A stretch of DNA of 14,279 bases from Competibacteraceae bacterium UBA3908. Its GTDB lineage: Bacteria > Pseudomonadota > Gammaproteobacteria > Competibacterales > Competibacteraceae. This document shows, piece by piece, positions 8,349 through 14,279 of the stretch (positions are counted from its first letter, which is position 1; the number at the start of each line of letters is the position of its first letter). The stretch spans positions 23,589-37,867 of the forward strand of contig DGFE01000209.1 of assembly GCA_002391525.1 (NCBI GenBank). The letters run 5' to 3'. Under the pieces are notes generated by a model. It worked only from the letters and a program-made list of their open reading frames with translations. It was not told the origin of the DNA and did no database searches. Made by a program: the position numbers and the translations under genes.

Positions 8349-8685
8349 AATTCCCCCCAAACTTTCAGCCAGTCAACATGGATTGAAACCAACGCGAGCA
8401 CACTACACCGAAGACCGACGAACAATTTTATGCAGAAGCTGTTGTCTTTAAGCGATGTTTGCTTGCAAGTGATATGCTTGAAAGGATTCCTGCGAGGCTT
8501 GCGTGAAAATAAAAACGATGGCGAGGAAATACAGGATTATTTTATTTATCAGAAGCTTGATAATTTTATAAAGGTCTTTTATAGTTTATATGCGAAAAGA
8601 TAGCCCAGCCTTATTTCAATGATTTTTCAGTATCTTTAATTTTTTATTGAGAGTGACTTGGCTGGATACAGACGGATTCCACATA
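8349..8685. promoter_or_regulatory. A/T-rich intergenic region ahead of the ACP-KS array
   Basis: 337 bp without a convincing gene, lying between the luxI stop and the ACP start. The part from about 8500 to 8650 is roughly 70% A+T in an otherwise GC-rich window. It probably carries the leftward promoter of the biosynthetic array. One candidate -10 (TAAAAT on the minus strand, 8430-8425) lies 77 bp before the ACP ATG with only a poor -35, and several other A/T hexamers are equally possible. Structures seen are an imperfect palindrome with arms TTATCA/TGATAA at 8546-8563, an 8-bp palindrome CTTGCAAG at 8462-8469, and distant arms CCAGCC/GGCTGG at 8605-8610 and 8660-8665. I find no CTG-N10-CAG lux box here. 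Which of these, if any, is functional is not known. Confidence 0.4.
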
Positions 8686-9246
8686 TTATCCCCATGTGGT
8701 TTCAATCCAGCACGCAAAGAGCGGATGCCCATCGACGATCATCGGTGGCCCGGCGCGATGGGCGCGAAAGCCCGCCCGGTGCAGTAGCCGCTCCACGCCG
8801 AGGGGCGAAAGGGTAATCAACCGCTTGGCGCCCTGTGCGGCAGCGTAAGTCATCGCTTCCTTAAGCAATGCGATGGCCACTGTCGAAGAAAACTGCCCTA
8901 CGACCGCGGCGGGCCGGCGGTTGAAGTCCACCGCCGCGAAGCGCGATAACTCCCATACCTCCGGGGAGCAAGGTGGCGGCAAGCCGTTCAGGAGATGGGG
9001 GAATATCTCCCCCAGGAGATAGGGGCGGGTGGTAGGGAGCAGCCGGGCACAGCCCAGGATTCGGTCATCGTCGTCCTGCGCAACGACATACACGGTGTCG
9101 GGGCGGTCAAACTGATCCAGCTCCGCGCCGTCCCGCGTTTGGAGTGCCCAGCCCAATTGCTCGACGAATACCGCATAGCGATACCGGGCGACTTTCGAAT
9201 ACAACTCTTCCGAGAATTTGATTGGAACACCTGACACGACGTACAT
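8686..9246 (-). CDS. LuxI-family acyl-homoserine-lactone synthase
   Basis: 186 residues, slightly short but normal for the family. It makes an AHL signal from S-adenosylmethionine and an acyl-ACP (or acyl-CoA) in the cytoplasm. All residues regarded as invariant in LuxI proteins are present and correctly spaced: Arg23, Phe27 and Trp33 (RYAVFVEQLGW), Glu42, Asp44 and Asp47 (GAELDQFD), Arg68 (CARLLPTT), and Glu99 and Arg102 (WELSRF). The acyl chain cannot be predicted from the sequence. ATG at 9246 follows a GGGGGTGAG ribosome binding site. A lux-box-like element lies about 62 bp upstream, consistent with positive autoregulation. The gene reads towards the ACP/KS array, 337 bp away. The local cluster may share its acyl-ACP pool, but that is speculation. 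Confidence 0.95.
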   Translation of the reverse strand: MYVVSGVPIKFSEELYSKVARYRYAVFVEQLGWALQTRDGAELDQFDRPDTVYVVAQDDDDRILGCARLLPTTRPYLLGEIFPHLLNGLPPPCSPEVWELSRFAAVDFNRRPAAVVGQFSSTVAIALLKEAMTYAAAQGAKRLITLSPLGVERLLHRAGFRAHRAGPPMIVDGHPLFACWIETTWG

Positions 9247-9280
9247 CTCACCCCCGAATGAAACATGGTGATCGGGGTCG

Positions 9281-9327
9281 AAATTAGCAGTGTCGTTCCC
9301 CTGATGTAACTGTCAAATGTGACAGGT
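9281..9327 (-). promoter_or_regulatory. lux box and luxI promoter
   Basis: The element at 9308-9327 fits the 20-bp NN-CTG-N10-CAG-NN lux-box form, with perfect arms CTGTCA/TGACAG around a 4-bp spacer. Reading leftwards, a -10-like CTGCTAATTT (9290-9281) lies at the distance that puts the box centre near -42 from the expected start site (~9275). That is the class II LuxR-activator geometry. The box lies 3 bp from the stop codon of the RsaM-like gene. Confidence 0.75.
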
Positions 9328-9329
9328 TG

Positions 9330-9764
9330 TCACGCATATCGGGTAGTTATATAGTCATGAATTTCCGCTTGCCAGGCCAGTACGTCGATGGCGGTCTCCA
9401 GCAGAGCGGCCGTCTGGACCGGACCCAGGTCGCGCTGTCGCGTATCTACCAGCATGATGTTGCTACGGGGGACACCCCACCTGGCGTAGAATGGGTACGT
9501 TTGCGAGACCTCCAGTCGCCAGTCCCAGCCCAGGGTGATGACCGGTCTCGTGGCGCTGACCCATTCGGTGTAGCCGGCGATGGGAGCGAAACTCGCCCCT
9601 ACCCGGGACGACGGGAGGTTATCCTCGTCCAGGCCGGACAGCAGATGCACCAGCGGCGTGGCCAGCAGGTCCTCCGGCGTCAGGCGGACATACCCGTCTT
9701 CGGAGAGGATCAGCCTGGGCGAGCGGGCGCGCGTTGGCGCCCCGGTAGCGGTCTGATGAGGCAC
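9330..9764 (-). CDS. RsaM-like (DUF4902-type) quorum-sensing modulator candidate
   Basis: 144-residue soluble protein with no signal peptide, membrane segment or HTH that I can see. The sequence includes DGYVRLTPEDLLATPLVHLL, GYTEWVS, ITLGWDWRLE and SNIMLVDTRQRDLGP. This fits my recollection of the RsaM/DUF4902-type proteins that sit between luxI and luxR in Burkholderia and relatives, where RsaM represses or balances AHL output. Position here is identical: between luxI and luxR, on the luxI strand. GTG at 9764 is supported by a GGAG eight bases upstream. A second lux-box-like site lies 58 bp in front of the start. Family assignment rests on recalled similarity plus context, so it is moderately sure. 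The gene itself is convincing. Confidence 0.7.
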   Translation of the reverse strand: MPHQTATGAPTRARSPRLILSEDGYVRLTPEDLLATPLVHLLSGLDEDNLPSSRVGASFAPIAGYTEWVSATRPVITLGWDWRLEVSQTYPFYARWGVPRSNIMLVDTRQRDLGPVQTAALLETAIDVLAWQAEIHDYITTRYA

Positions 9765-9821
9765 GGTCGTTTCTCCGCAACTTCGCGAGGGGATACCCTA
9801 CAAGACCGTGCCGGTGGGCGA

Positions 9822-9841
9822 TAGTGTCAAGTCTGACAGGT
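9822..9841. promoter_or_regulatory. Second lux-box-like site between the RsaM-like gene and luxR
   Basis: 20-mer with arms TGTCA/TGACA around AGTC, identical at 16 of 20 positions to the luxI-proximal box. One outer CTG is GTG, so it is an imperfect box. It lies in the 158-bp divergent gap and could act on either gene. A weak -10-like TAGGGT (minus strand, 9800-9795) is at about the same offset as in the luxI promoter, which favours control of the RsaM-like gene. No comparable -10 is visible towards luxR. Confidence 0.55.
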
Positions 9842-9922
9842 CAGGCCCGAGTGCCCGGGTGAGCCAAGCCCCGGCCAGTCCACTCACGCGACGAAGTCCA
9901 GTATTCGCGTAGGGAGGTGACC

Positions 9923-10636
9923 GTGAAAGTCTGGCAGGAAGACCAACTGCAGGCGCTGTCCGGCATACCACACGAGCAGCAGTACTTTGAAACCCTCGTT
10001 TCGCTGGCGCGCGAGCTGGGCTTTGAATTCTGTGCCTATGGCCTGCGCTTGCCGTTTCCTTGCTCCCGCCCCCGGATCGTCATGTTCAACAACTATCCGG
10101 CTGCCTGGCAAGCACGCTATCGAGAACGGGATTATCTGGCCGTCGACCCGACCGTCCAGCACGGGCTGCGCTCGCTGTTGCCCGTCATCTGGTCTGACGA
10201 TCTGTTTACCTCGGCGCGTGAATTCTGGGATGACGCCTGTTCCTTCGGCTTGCGTTTCGGCTGGGCTCAATCCAGTCGCGATGTGAACGGTGTCGGCGGT
10301 ATGTTGACCTTGGCGCGTTCGAGCGAACCGCTCTCCACTGCCGAACTTCAGCACAAAGGCTTCCAGATGGCCTGGCTCACTCAGTTGGCGCACCTGGGGA
10401 TGTCGCAACGCCTGATCCCCAGGCTGACGCCGGAAAGTCAGGCGCGGTTGTCCAATCGCGAGGTGGCGGTGCTGCGCTGGACGGCGGAAGGCAAGACCTC
10501 CGCCGAAATCTCGATCATCCTGAAAATTTCGGAGCGCACGGTCAATTTCCATATCAGCAACGCGATCCTCAAATTGAGGGTGGCCAACAAGACCGCGGCG
10601 GCAGTGCGCGCAGCCGCGCTCGGCATGCTGGCTTGA
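9923..10636 (+). CDS. LuxR-family AHL-responsive transcriptional regulator
   Basis: 237 residues. The N-terminal autoinducer-binding domain (about 15-165) shows the conserved Trp62 and Tyr66 (AAWQARY), Asp75-Pro76 (AVDPTV) and Trp90 (VIWSDD). The C-terminal LuxR-type HTH (about 174-237) reads LSNREVAVLRWTAEGKTSAE and RTVNFHISNAILKL, with the usual conserved Glu, Leu and Gly. It is a cytoplasmic dimeric DNA-binding protein, presumably folded by the AHL made by the adjacent LuxI and binding the two boxes described here. Two in-frame GTG codons compete: the one at 9917 lies inside the strong AGGGAGGTGA ribosome binding site, so GTG at 9923 is the likely start. It is divergent from the RsaM-like gene and convergent with the hydrolase gene. 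Confidence 0.95.
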   Translation: MKVWQEDQLQALSGIPHEQQYFETLVSLARELGFEFCAYGLRLPFPCSRPRIVMFNNYPAAWQARYRERDYLAVDPTVQHGLRSLLPVIWSDDLFTSAREFWDDACSFGLRFGWAQSSRDVNGVGGMLTLARSSEPLSTAELQHKGFQMAWLTQLAHLGMSQRLIPRLTPESQARLSNREVAVLRWTAEGKTSAEISIILKISERTVNFHISNAILKLRVANKTAAAVRAAALGMLA

Positions 10637-10707
10637 GCCCCCCCGCCCCATGAAAGCAGTACCCGACAGCGCTGCCACAACGGCAAACAGGACTGCCAGA
10701 TCCTGCT

Positions 10708-11343
10708 TTACTTGAAATGGCGGAACCGCCCGGTGGCGAAGAAGGCGCAGGCTTGGGCGACCGCCGCCGGATCGACCAGCATCTGCATGTGGGACACCGG
10801 CAGGCAGATGTGGTCGGTCATGCCGGGCAGGCGGGTTTCGACCACCGCGATCATGCCGTCCGCCGGCGCGGGCATACCGGGGAACAGCAGCCCCAGCCCG
10901 ACGTTCAGGGTGCCGGCAATCGAGCCGAGTTGATGGGAGGCGGCCCAGGCCGGAGCATCGCCCAGCAAACCATCCTCCAACCCCCGGCCAACGAAGTAAC
11001 CCAGTCCGCTGTGATGCATGATCCGGGCGGCATAGCTGCCCTGGTGGGGCGTGCCCATCGTGACCACTCGGCCCGGTCGTTGCCGGGGGTAGTGGTGAAA
11101 CAGGTGGCGCACCACCAGCCCGCCCATGCTGTGCGCCAGAAAATGCACCACCGATGTATCCAGCCGCTCCAGTATCGCGTGCAGTTCCTCGGCGTTTTCC
11201 GCCGGCGAGCGGGTCATGGAGGGGTATGAATAGTTCACCGTGTGATAGCCCGACTGCTCCAGCCAGTACTCGAGCAGATACATCCACAAACCGTGAACAT
11301 ACAAACCATGCACCAGCACCACCGTCTCCCGCTGCGCTGCCAT
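10708..11343 (-). CDS. Small alpha/beta-hydrolase (lipase/esterase-like)
   Basis: 211 residues. The fold is shown by VVLVHGLYVHG (oxyanion loop, 8-18) and the nucleophile elbow AHSMGG with Ser72. Candidate Asp162 (ADGMIAVVET, resembling the N-D-G-x-V-x-x-x-S/T acid motif) and His185 (VSHMQML) complete the triad. GTPHQGS at 97-103 is typical of triacylglycerol-lipase/PGAP1-like enzymes. No signal peptide is seen, so it is probably cytoplasmic. The substrate is unknown and could be an acyl ester. ATG at 11343 has a GGAGAG ribosome binding site seven bases upstream. It is convergent with luxR (71-bp gap) and divergent from nrtR, so it belongs to neither operon. Confidence 0.85.
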   Translation of the reverse strand: MAAQRETVVLVHGLYVHGLWMYLLEYWLEQSGYHTVNYSYPSMTRSPAENAEELHAILERLDTSVVHFLAHSMGGLVVRHLFHHYPRQRPGRVVTMGTPHQGSYAARIMHHSGLGYFVGRGLEDGLLGDAPAWAASHQLGSIAGTLNVGLGLLFPGMPAPADGMIAVVETRLPGMTDHICLPVSHMQMLVDPAAVAQACAFFATGRFRHFK

Positions 11344-11440
11344 CGTCGATCTCTCCGCGATTTTTTTGGTAAAGGCGCATTCTAGCGAAATCCGTCATCG
11401 GTTCCCGTTTTCATCGGTTTGAAAAATCGCTGTCATCTGC

Positions 11441-11489
11441 TTGCAATAGTGTGAAGTTGACACTAACATAAAGGTGTAGTTTGTACACC
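11441..11489 (+). promoter_or_regulatory. nrtR promoter with two tandem inverted-repeat operators
   Basis: Two perfect-arm inverted repeats stand before nrtR. One is TAGTGT-N7-ACACTA at 11447-11465. The other is GGTGTA-N5-TACACC at 11473-11489. Their centres are 25 bp apart and both have GTGT/ACAC cores. A possible promoter is TTGCAA (11441-11446), 17 bp, TAACAT (11464-11469), whose spacer is filled by the first repeat. A perfect TTGACA at 11457-11462 is an alternative -35. The overlap suggests repression, most simply by NrtR itself. Confidence 0.6.
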
Positions 11490-11506
11490 AAGCTGGAATC
11501 GAGACG

Positions 11507-12151
11507 ATGCCTCCCCGTGCCCCGCTGGCCCTGACCACCGATGTCGTGCCGTTCGCCATCCGCGCCGAGCGGCTGGAGGTGCTGCTGGCGCGGCATTCGA
11601 CCGGGTGGAGATTACCGGGTGGTCCCATCGAGCCGGGCGAGGACCTGGATGCCGCCGCCCGGCGGTATTTGATGGAACAAACCGGTCTGCGCGACGTGTA
11701 TCTGGAACAGCTTTACACCTTCGGCCAGCCGGACCGCGATCCCGGACAGCGGGCGGTGGCGGTGGCCTATTACGCGCTGGTTCCCGCCGGCTCCTTGCCG
11801 GTCGATGCCGCGCCAGCGGTCGACCGACCCGGCTGGGTGGGGGTGGACGCATTGCCGGCACTGGCGCTGGATCACGGTGAGATCGTGGCTCTGGCCCACC
11901 GGCGGCTGGCCGCCAAGCTGGCTTACTCGACCATCGCCCTGCAACTGATGCCGGAGCGGTTCACCCTGAGCGAGTTGCAGGCGGTCCATGAAACCATCCT
12001 GGGCGAACCGTTGGACAAGCGGAATTTCCGCAAGCGCATTCTGGCGCTGGATTGTATCGAGATGACCGGTGAAATGGCCCGGCGCGGCGGCCATCGTCCG
12101 GCCCGGTTGTATCGGGCCAAGCGTCCCGGTCAGGTTGACTTCATCAAGTGA
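11507..12151 (+). CDS. nrtR: NrtR, Nudix-related transcriptional regulator of NAD metabolism
   Basis: 214 residues. The N-terminal Nudix-like domain (about 8-135) has a degenerate Nudix box from Gly39 to Leu61, where the catalytic R-E and E-E pairs read Arg53-Tyr54 and Glu57-Gln58. As in other NrtR proteins it is therefore expected to sense an ADP-ribose-type ligand rather than hydrolyse it. The C-terminal winged-helix part (about 145-214) has FTLSELQAVHETILGEPLDK and NFRKRILALD, typical of NrtR. In the family, ligand binding releases the repressor from NAD-synthesis promoters. ATG at 11507 follows two inverted-repeat operators, and nadA begins 29 bp after the stop, so the two form an autoregulated operon. 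The ribosome binding site is weak. Confidence 0.92.
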   Translation: MPPRAPLALTTDVVPFAIRAERLEVLLARHSTGWRLPGGPIEPGEDLDAAARRYLMEQTGLRDVYLEQLYTFGQPDRDPGQRAVAVAYYALVPAGSLPVDAAPAVDRPGWVGVDALPALALDHGEIVALAHRRLAAKLAYSTIALQLMPERFTLSELQAVHETILGEPLDKRNFRKRILALDCIEMTGEMARRGGHRPARLYRAKRPGQVDFIK

Positions 12152-12180
12152 CGCGGCCAATCGGTCGCGGGAGAACAATC

Positions 12181-13263
12181 ATGAACGCTGTCGTTGCCGA
12201 GACGGTCATGAAGGATCGCCGCCTGTCGCCATTGCAAGTGCCGCCCACCGTGATCGAGACGCTCGATGTCGCCGAACGGGCGACGCTGACCGCGCGGATC
12301 AAACGATTGCTGATCGAACGGGACGCCACGCTGGTCGCGCATTACTACACCTCGCCCGAGTTGCAGGAACTGGCCGAGGTCACCGGCGGCTACGTATCGG
12401 ATTCGCTGGACATGGCCCGGTTCGGCACCGAATGCCAATCCAGCACCCTGGTGGTGGCCGGCGTGCGATTCATGGGCGAGACCGCCAAGATCCTCAATCC
12501 CGAGAAGCGGGTGCTGATGCCCGATCTCCATGCCGAATGCTCGCTGGATCTGGGCTGCCCGGCGGACGAGTTCGCCGCGTTCTGCGACCAGCATCCCGAC
12601 CGGACGGTGGTGGTCTACGCCAACACCAGCGCGGCGGTGAAGGCGCGTTCCGATTGGGTGGTGACCTCGGGCATCGCCCTGGATTTGGTGCGTCATCTGG
12701 CGGAGCGCGGCGAGAAGCTGATCTGGGCGCCGGATCGGCACCTGGGCGCTTACGTGCAGCGCGAAACCGGCGTGGACATGCTGCTGTGGAGCGCGGCTTG
12801 CGTGGTGCATGAAGCGTTCAAGGCCGACGGGTTGCGCAAGCTGCGCGCCGCGCACCCCGACGCCAAGGTGCTGGTCCACCCGGAATCGCCGCTGGACGTG
12901 ATCGCCCAGGCCGACGTGGTGGGTTCGACCACGGCGCTGGTCGAGGCTGCGCGGACGCTGCCGGCCAGGAAATTCATCGTCGCCACCGACAACGGTCTGT
13001 TCCACAAGATGCAACAGGTTGCGCCGGACAAGGTTTTTCTGGAAGCACCCATCGCCGGCAAGGGGGCGACCTGCGTCAGTTGCGCCCATTGCCCGTGGAT
13101 GGCGATGAACGGTTTGCGCAATCTCGCCCAGGTCCTGGAAACCGGCGCGAACGAAATCTTCATCGACGACACGGTGCGCGAACGGGCGGTCCTGCCGATC
13201 CGCCGGCTGCTGGAATTCGCCAGGCAGCGCAAGCGGGTGGTGCTGGGCAATAACGATGCGTGA
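12181..13263 (+). CDS. nadA: Quinolinate synthase A (4Fe-4S)
   Basis: 360 residues. It condenses iminoaspartate with dihydroxyacetone phosphate to quinolinate in de novo NAD synthesis. Landmarks are AHYYTSPELQELAEVTGGYVSDS, MPDLHAECSLDLGCP, YANTSAAVKARSDWVVTSG and GATCVSCAHCPWMAMNGLRNL. Three cluster ligands match the E. coli spacing: Cys120, Cys207 and Cys304, and the last lies in a CxxCxxC. An in-frame ATG-like start at 12148 exists, but ATG at 12181 has a GGGAGAA ribosome binding site just before it and fits family length, so it is chosen. It is the second gene after nrtR, presumably repressed by it. nadB and nadC are not adjacent here. Confidence 0.97.
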   Translation: MNAVVAETVMKDRRLSPLQVPPTVIETLDVAERATLTARIKRLLIERDATLVAHYYTSPELQELAEVTGGYVSDSLDMARFGTECQSSTLVVAGVRFMGETAKILNPEKRVLMPDLHAECSLDLGCPADEFAAFCDQHPDRTVVVYANTSAAVKARSDWVVTSGIALDLVRHLAERGEKLIWAPDRHLGAYVQRETGVDMLLWSAACVVHEAFKADGLRKLRAAHPDAKVLVHPESPLDVIAQADVVGSTTALVEAARTLPARKFIVATDNGLFHKMQQVAPDKVFLEAPIAGKGATCVSCAHCPWMAMNGLRNLAQVLETGANEIFIDDTVRERAVLPIRRLLEFARQRKRVVLGNNDA

Positions 13264-13266
13264 GAG

Positions 13267-13298
13267 ATGGGATGATCGTCCTCGCCACCGGATCCCAT
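13267..13298. terminator. Weak bidirectional hairpin between nadA and tsaD
   Basis: In the 46-bp gap between the convergent nadA and tsaD stops there is a perfect 7-bp inverted repeat ATGGGAT/ATCCCAT (13267-13273 and 13292-13298) with an 18-nt loop. There is no T-run, so it is at best a weak intrinsic terminator. It is placed where a shared terminator would be expected. Confidence 0.25.
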
Positions 13299-13309
13299 GA
13301 CCACCGCCT

Positions 13310-14279
13310 TCAATCCACCGCCGCCAGACTATCCAGCGGCCAGCGCGGCATGACCTCAATCGCCGTGTCCTCCCGCTGGCCGGCCGCCAGCCGCCGCCAG
13401 CCGGCATAGGCGATCATCGCGCCGTTGTCGGTGCAGAACTCCAGTCGGGGATAATGGACCTGTCCGCCCAGTTCGACGGCCAGTTTCCGCAGCCGCTCCC
13501 GCAAGCGCCGGTTAGCGCCCACCCCACCGGCGACCACCAAGCGCCGTAACCGGGTCGCTTGCAACGCTCGCCGGCACTTGATCGCCAGCGTTTCCACCAC
13601 TGCCTCCTCAAAGGCTCGCGCCACGTCCGCCCGGTTCTCCGGCGTCGGCGCCAGCGTTCGCCAGGTGTTGATGGCGGCGGTCTTGAGTCCGCTGAAACTG
13701 AAATCGCAGCCGGGACGGTCGGTCATTGGCCGGGGAAACGTGAAGCGCCGGGGATCGCCCTGTTCGGCCAGTTTCGCCAGCGCCGGTCCGCCGGGATACG
13801 GCAGTCCCAGCAGTTTCGCGGTCTTGTCGAACGCCTCTCCGGCGGCGTCGTCCACCGACTCGCCCAGAATTCGGTAACGACCGACGCCGTCCACTTCCAC
13901 CAGCAGCGAATGGCCGCCGGACACCAGCAGCGCCACGAACGGAAACTCTGGCGGGTCCGGCTCCAGCATCGGCGCCAGCAGATGGCCCTCCATGTGATGC
14001 ACGCCGATGGCCGGCACTTTCCAGGTCCAGGCCAGACCGCGCCCAATGGCTGCGCCGACCAGCAACGCCCCGATCAAACCCGGTCCGCGCGTATAGGCCA
14101 CTCCATCCACCCCGCGCGGAGTCACGTCCGCCCGCCGGAAAATTTCCCGCAACAGAGGCAGCGTCTTGCGGACGTGATCGCGCGAGGCCAGTTCCGGCAC
14201 CACGCCGCCATACTCGGCGTGCAGCGCGATCTGACTGTGCAGGGCGTGAGCCAGCAGACCACGCTCGCTGTCGTAGAGT
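13310..14279 (-). CDS. tsaD: TsaD, tRNA N6-threonylcarbamoyladenosine transferase (5' end cut off)
   Basis: Kae1/Qri7/YgjD family ATPase-fold metalloenzyme. With TsaB and TsaE it transfers the threonylcarbamoyl group to A37 of ANN-decoding tRNAs. The frame is open to the window edge and reads LYDSERGLLAHALHSQ then LHAEYGGVVPELASRDH, so only about 20 N-terminal residues (the IETSCDET region) are missing. A GTG at 14203 is internal and not the start. Motifs seen are the metal-binding HHMEGH, TRGPGLIGALLVG, VSGGHSLL, DDAAGEAFDKTAKLLGLPYPGG, FSFSGLKTA, VAGGVGANRRLR and FCTDNGAMIAYAG. Length and motifs are normal. It is convergent with nadA. This is an essential housekeeping gene unrelated to the left-hand cluster. 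Confidence 0.97.
   Translation of the reverse strand, partial: LYDSERGLLAHALHSQIALHAEYGGVVPELASRDHVRKTLPLLREIFRRADVTPRGVDGVAYTRGPGLIGALLVGAAIGRGLAWTWKVPAIGVHHMEGHLLAPMLEPDPPEFPFVALLVSGGHSLLVEVDGVGRYRILGESVDDAAGEAFDKTAKLLGLPYPGGPALAKLAEQGDPRRFTFPRPMTDRPGCDFSFSGLKTAAINTWRTLAPTPENRADVARAFEEAVVETLAIKCRRALQATRLRRLVVAGGVGANRRLRERLRKLAVELGGQVHYPRLEFCTDNGAMIAYAGWRRLAAGQREDTAIEVMPRWPLDSLAAVD

Noticed and set aside
8679..8699. CCACAT/ATGTGG hairpin at the luxI stop as a terminator
   Set aside because: A 6-bp stem that overlaps the coding end, with no T-run after it in the luxI direction.
10653..10709. AAAGCAG/CTGCTTT inverted repeat between luxR and the hydrolase as a terminator
   Set aside because: The 43-nt loop is long, the distal arm enters the hydrolase stop codon, and there is no U-tract on either strand.
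9884..11398. 504-codon minus-strand frame covering luxR and the hydrolase
   Set aside because: It would overlap two well-supported genes, luxR on the opposite strand and the hydrolase on the same strand in another frame, and its translation shows no family features.
12130..13407. 425-codon minus-strand frame opposite nadA
   Set aside because: It is a shadow of nadA, and it also runs into the 3' end of tsaD in a different frame.
1..14279. CRISPR arrays, tRNA/rRNA genes, insertion sequences, attachment sites
   Set aside because: I looked for regularly spaced repeats, tRNA-like cloverleaf arms, transposase motifs and terminal repeats and saw none. The repeated stretches in 1-6900 are the paralogous KS coding sequences.

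Overview
The window looks like a chromosomal segment of a GC-rich proteobacterium, gamma- or beta- by gene content. The evidence is a LuxI/LuxR pair with an RsaM-like gene between them, an NrtR-nadA pair and a proteobacterial-type TsaD. I cannot name the species. The KS genes, nadA and tsaD are roughly 65% G+C by eye. The acyl-carrier-protein and GcvT-like genes are nearer 50%, and the intergenic stretch in front of them is strongly A/T-rich.

Left part, positions 1-8348, all on the minus strand: a tight operon-like array read leftwards. Its order is acyl carrier protein (ACP), GcvT-like folate-enzyme homologue, then three successive ketosynthase genes, here called KS-A, KS-B and KS-C. KS-C runs off the left edge. 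Each KS protein is a fusion of two thiolase-fold condensing domains. In all three the second domain lacks the nucleophilic Cys, so it looks like a chain-length-factor (CLF) half. The first domain is intact in KS-A and KS-B. In KS-C it has lost the Cys, one His and the Lys. Gene junctions are a 27-bp gap, a 2-bp gap, a 4-bp ATGA overlap and a 2-bp gap, which implies co-translation and a joint complex. This is the most unusual part of the window: a fatty-acid or polyketide-like assembly system whose reducing, loading and release enzymes are not in view.

Centre, 8686-10636: a complete acyl-homoserine-lactone (AHL) quorum-sensing module. It consists of luxI (minus), an RsaM-like gene (minus) and luxR (plus). 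One lux-box-like 20-mer lies 62 bp ahead of luxI, and a 16/20-matching second copy lies between the RsaM-like gene and luxR. luxI points directly into the ACP/KS array, so density-dependent control of the biosynthetic genes is the natural reading, though I see no lux box directly ahead of the ACP gene.

Right part, 10708-14279: housekeeping genes. There is a small alpha/beta hydrolase (minus). Next comes nrtR followed by nadA (plus), a self-regulated NAD-synthesis unit with two inverted-repeat operator candidates over the nrtR promoter. Last is tsaD (minus, cut at its N-terminus by the right edge), the tRNA t6A-modification enzyme. These probably mark the edge of the accessory cluster.
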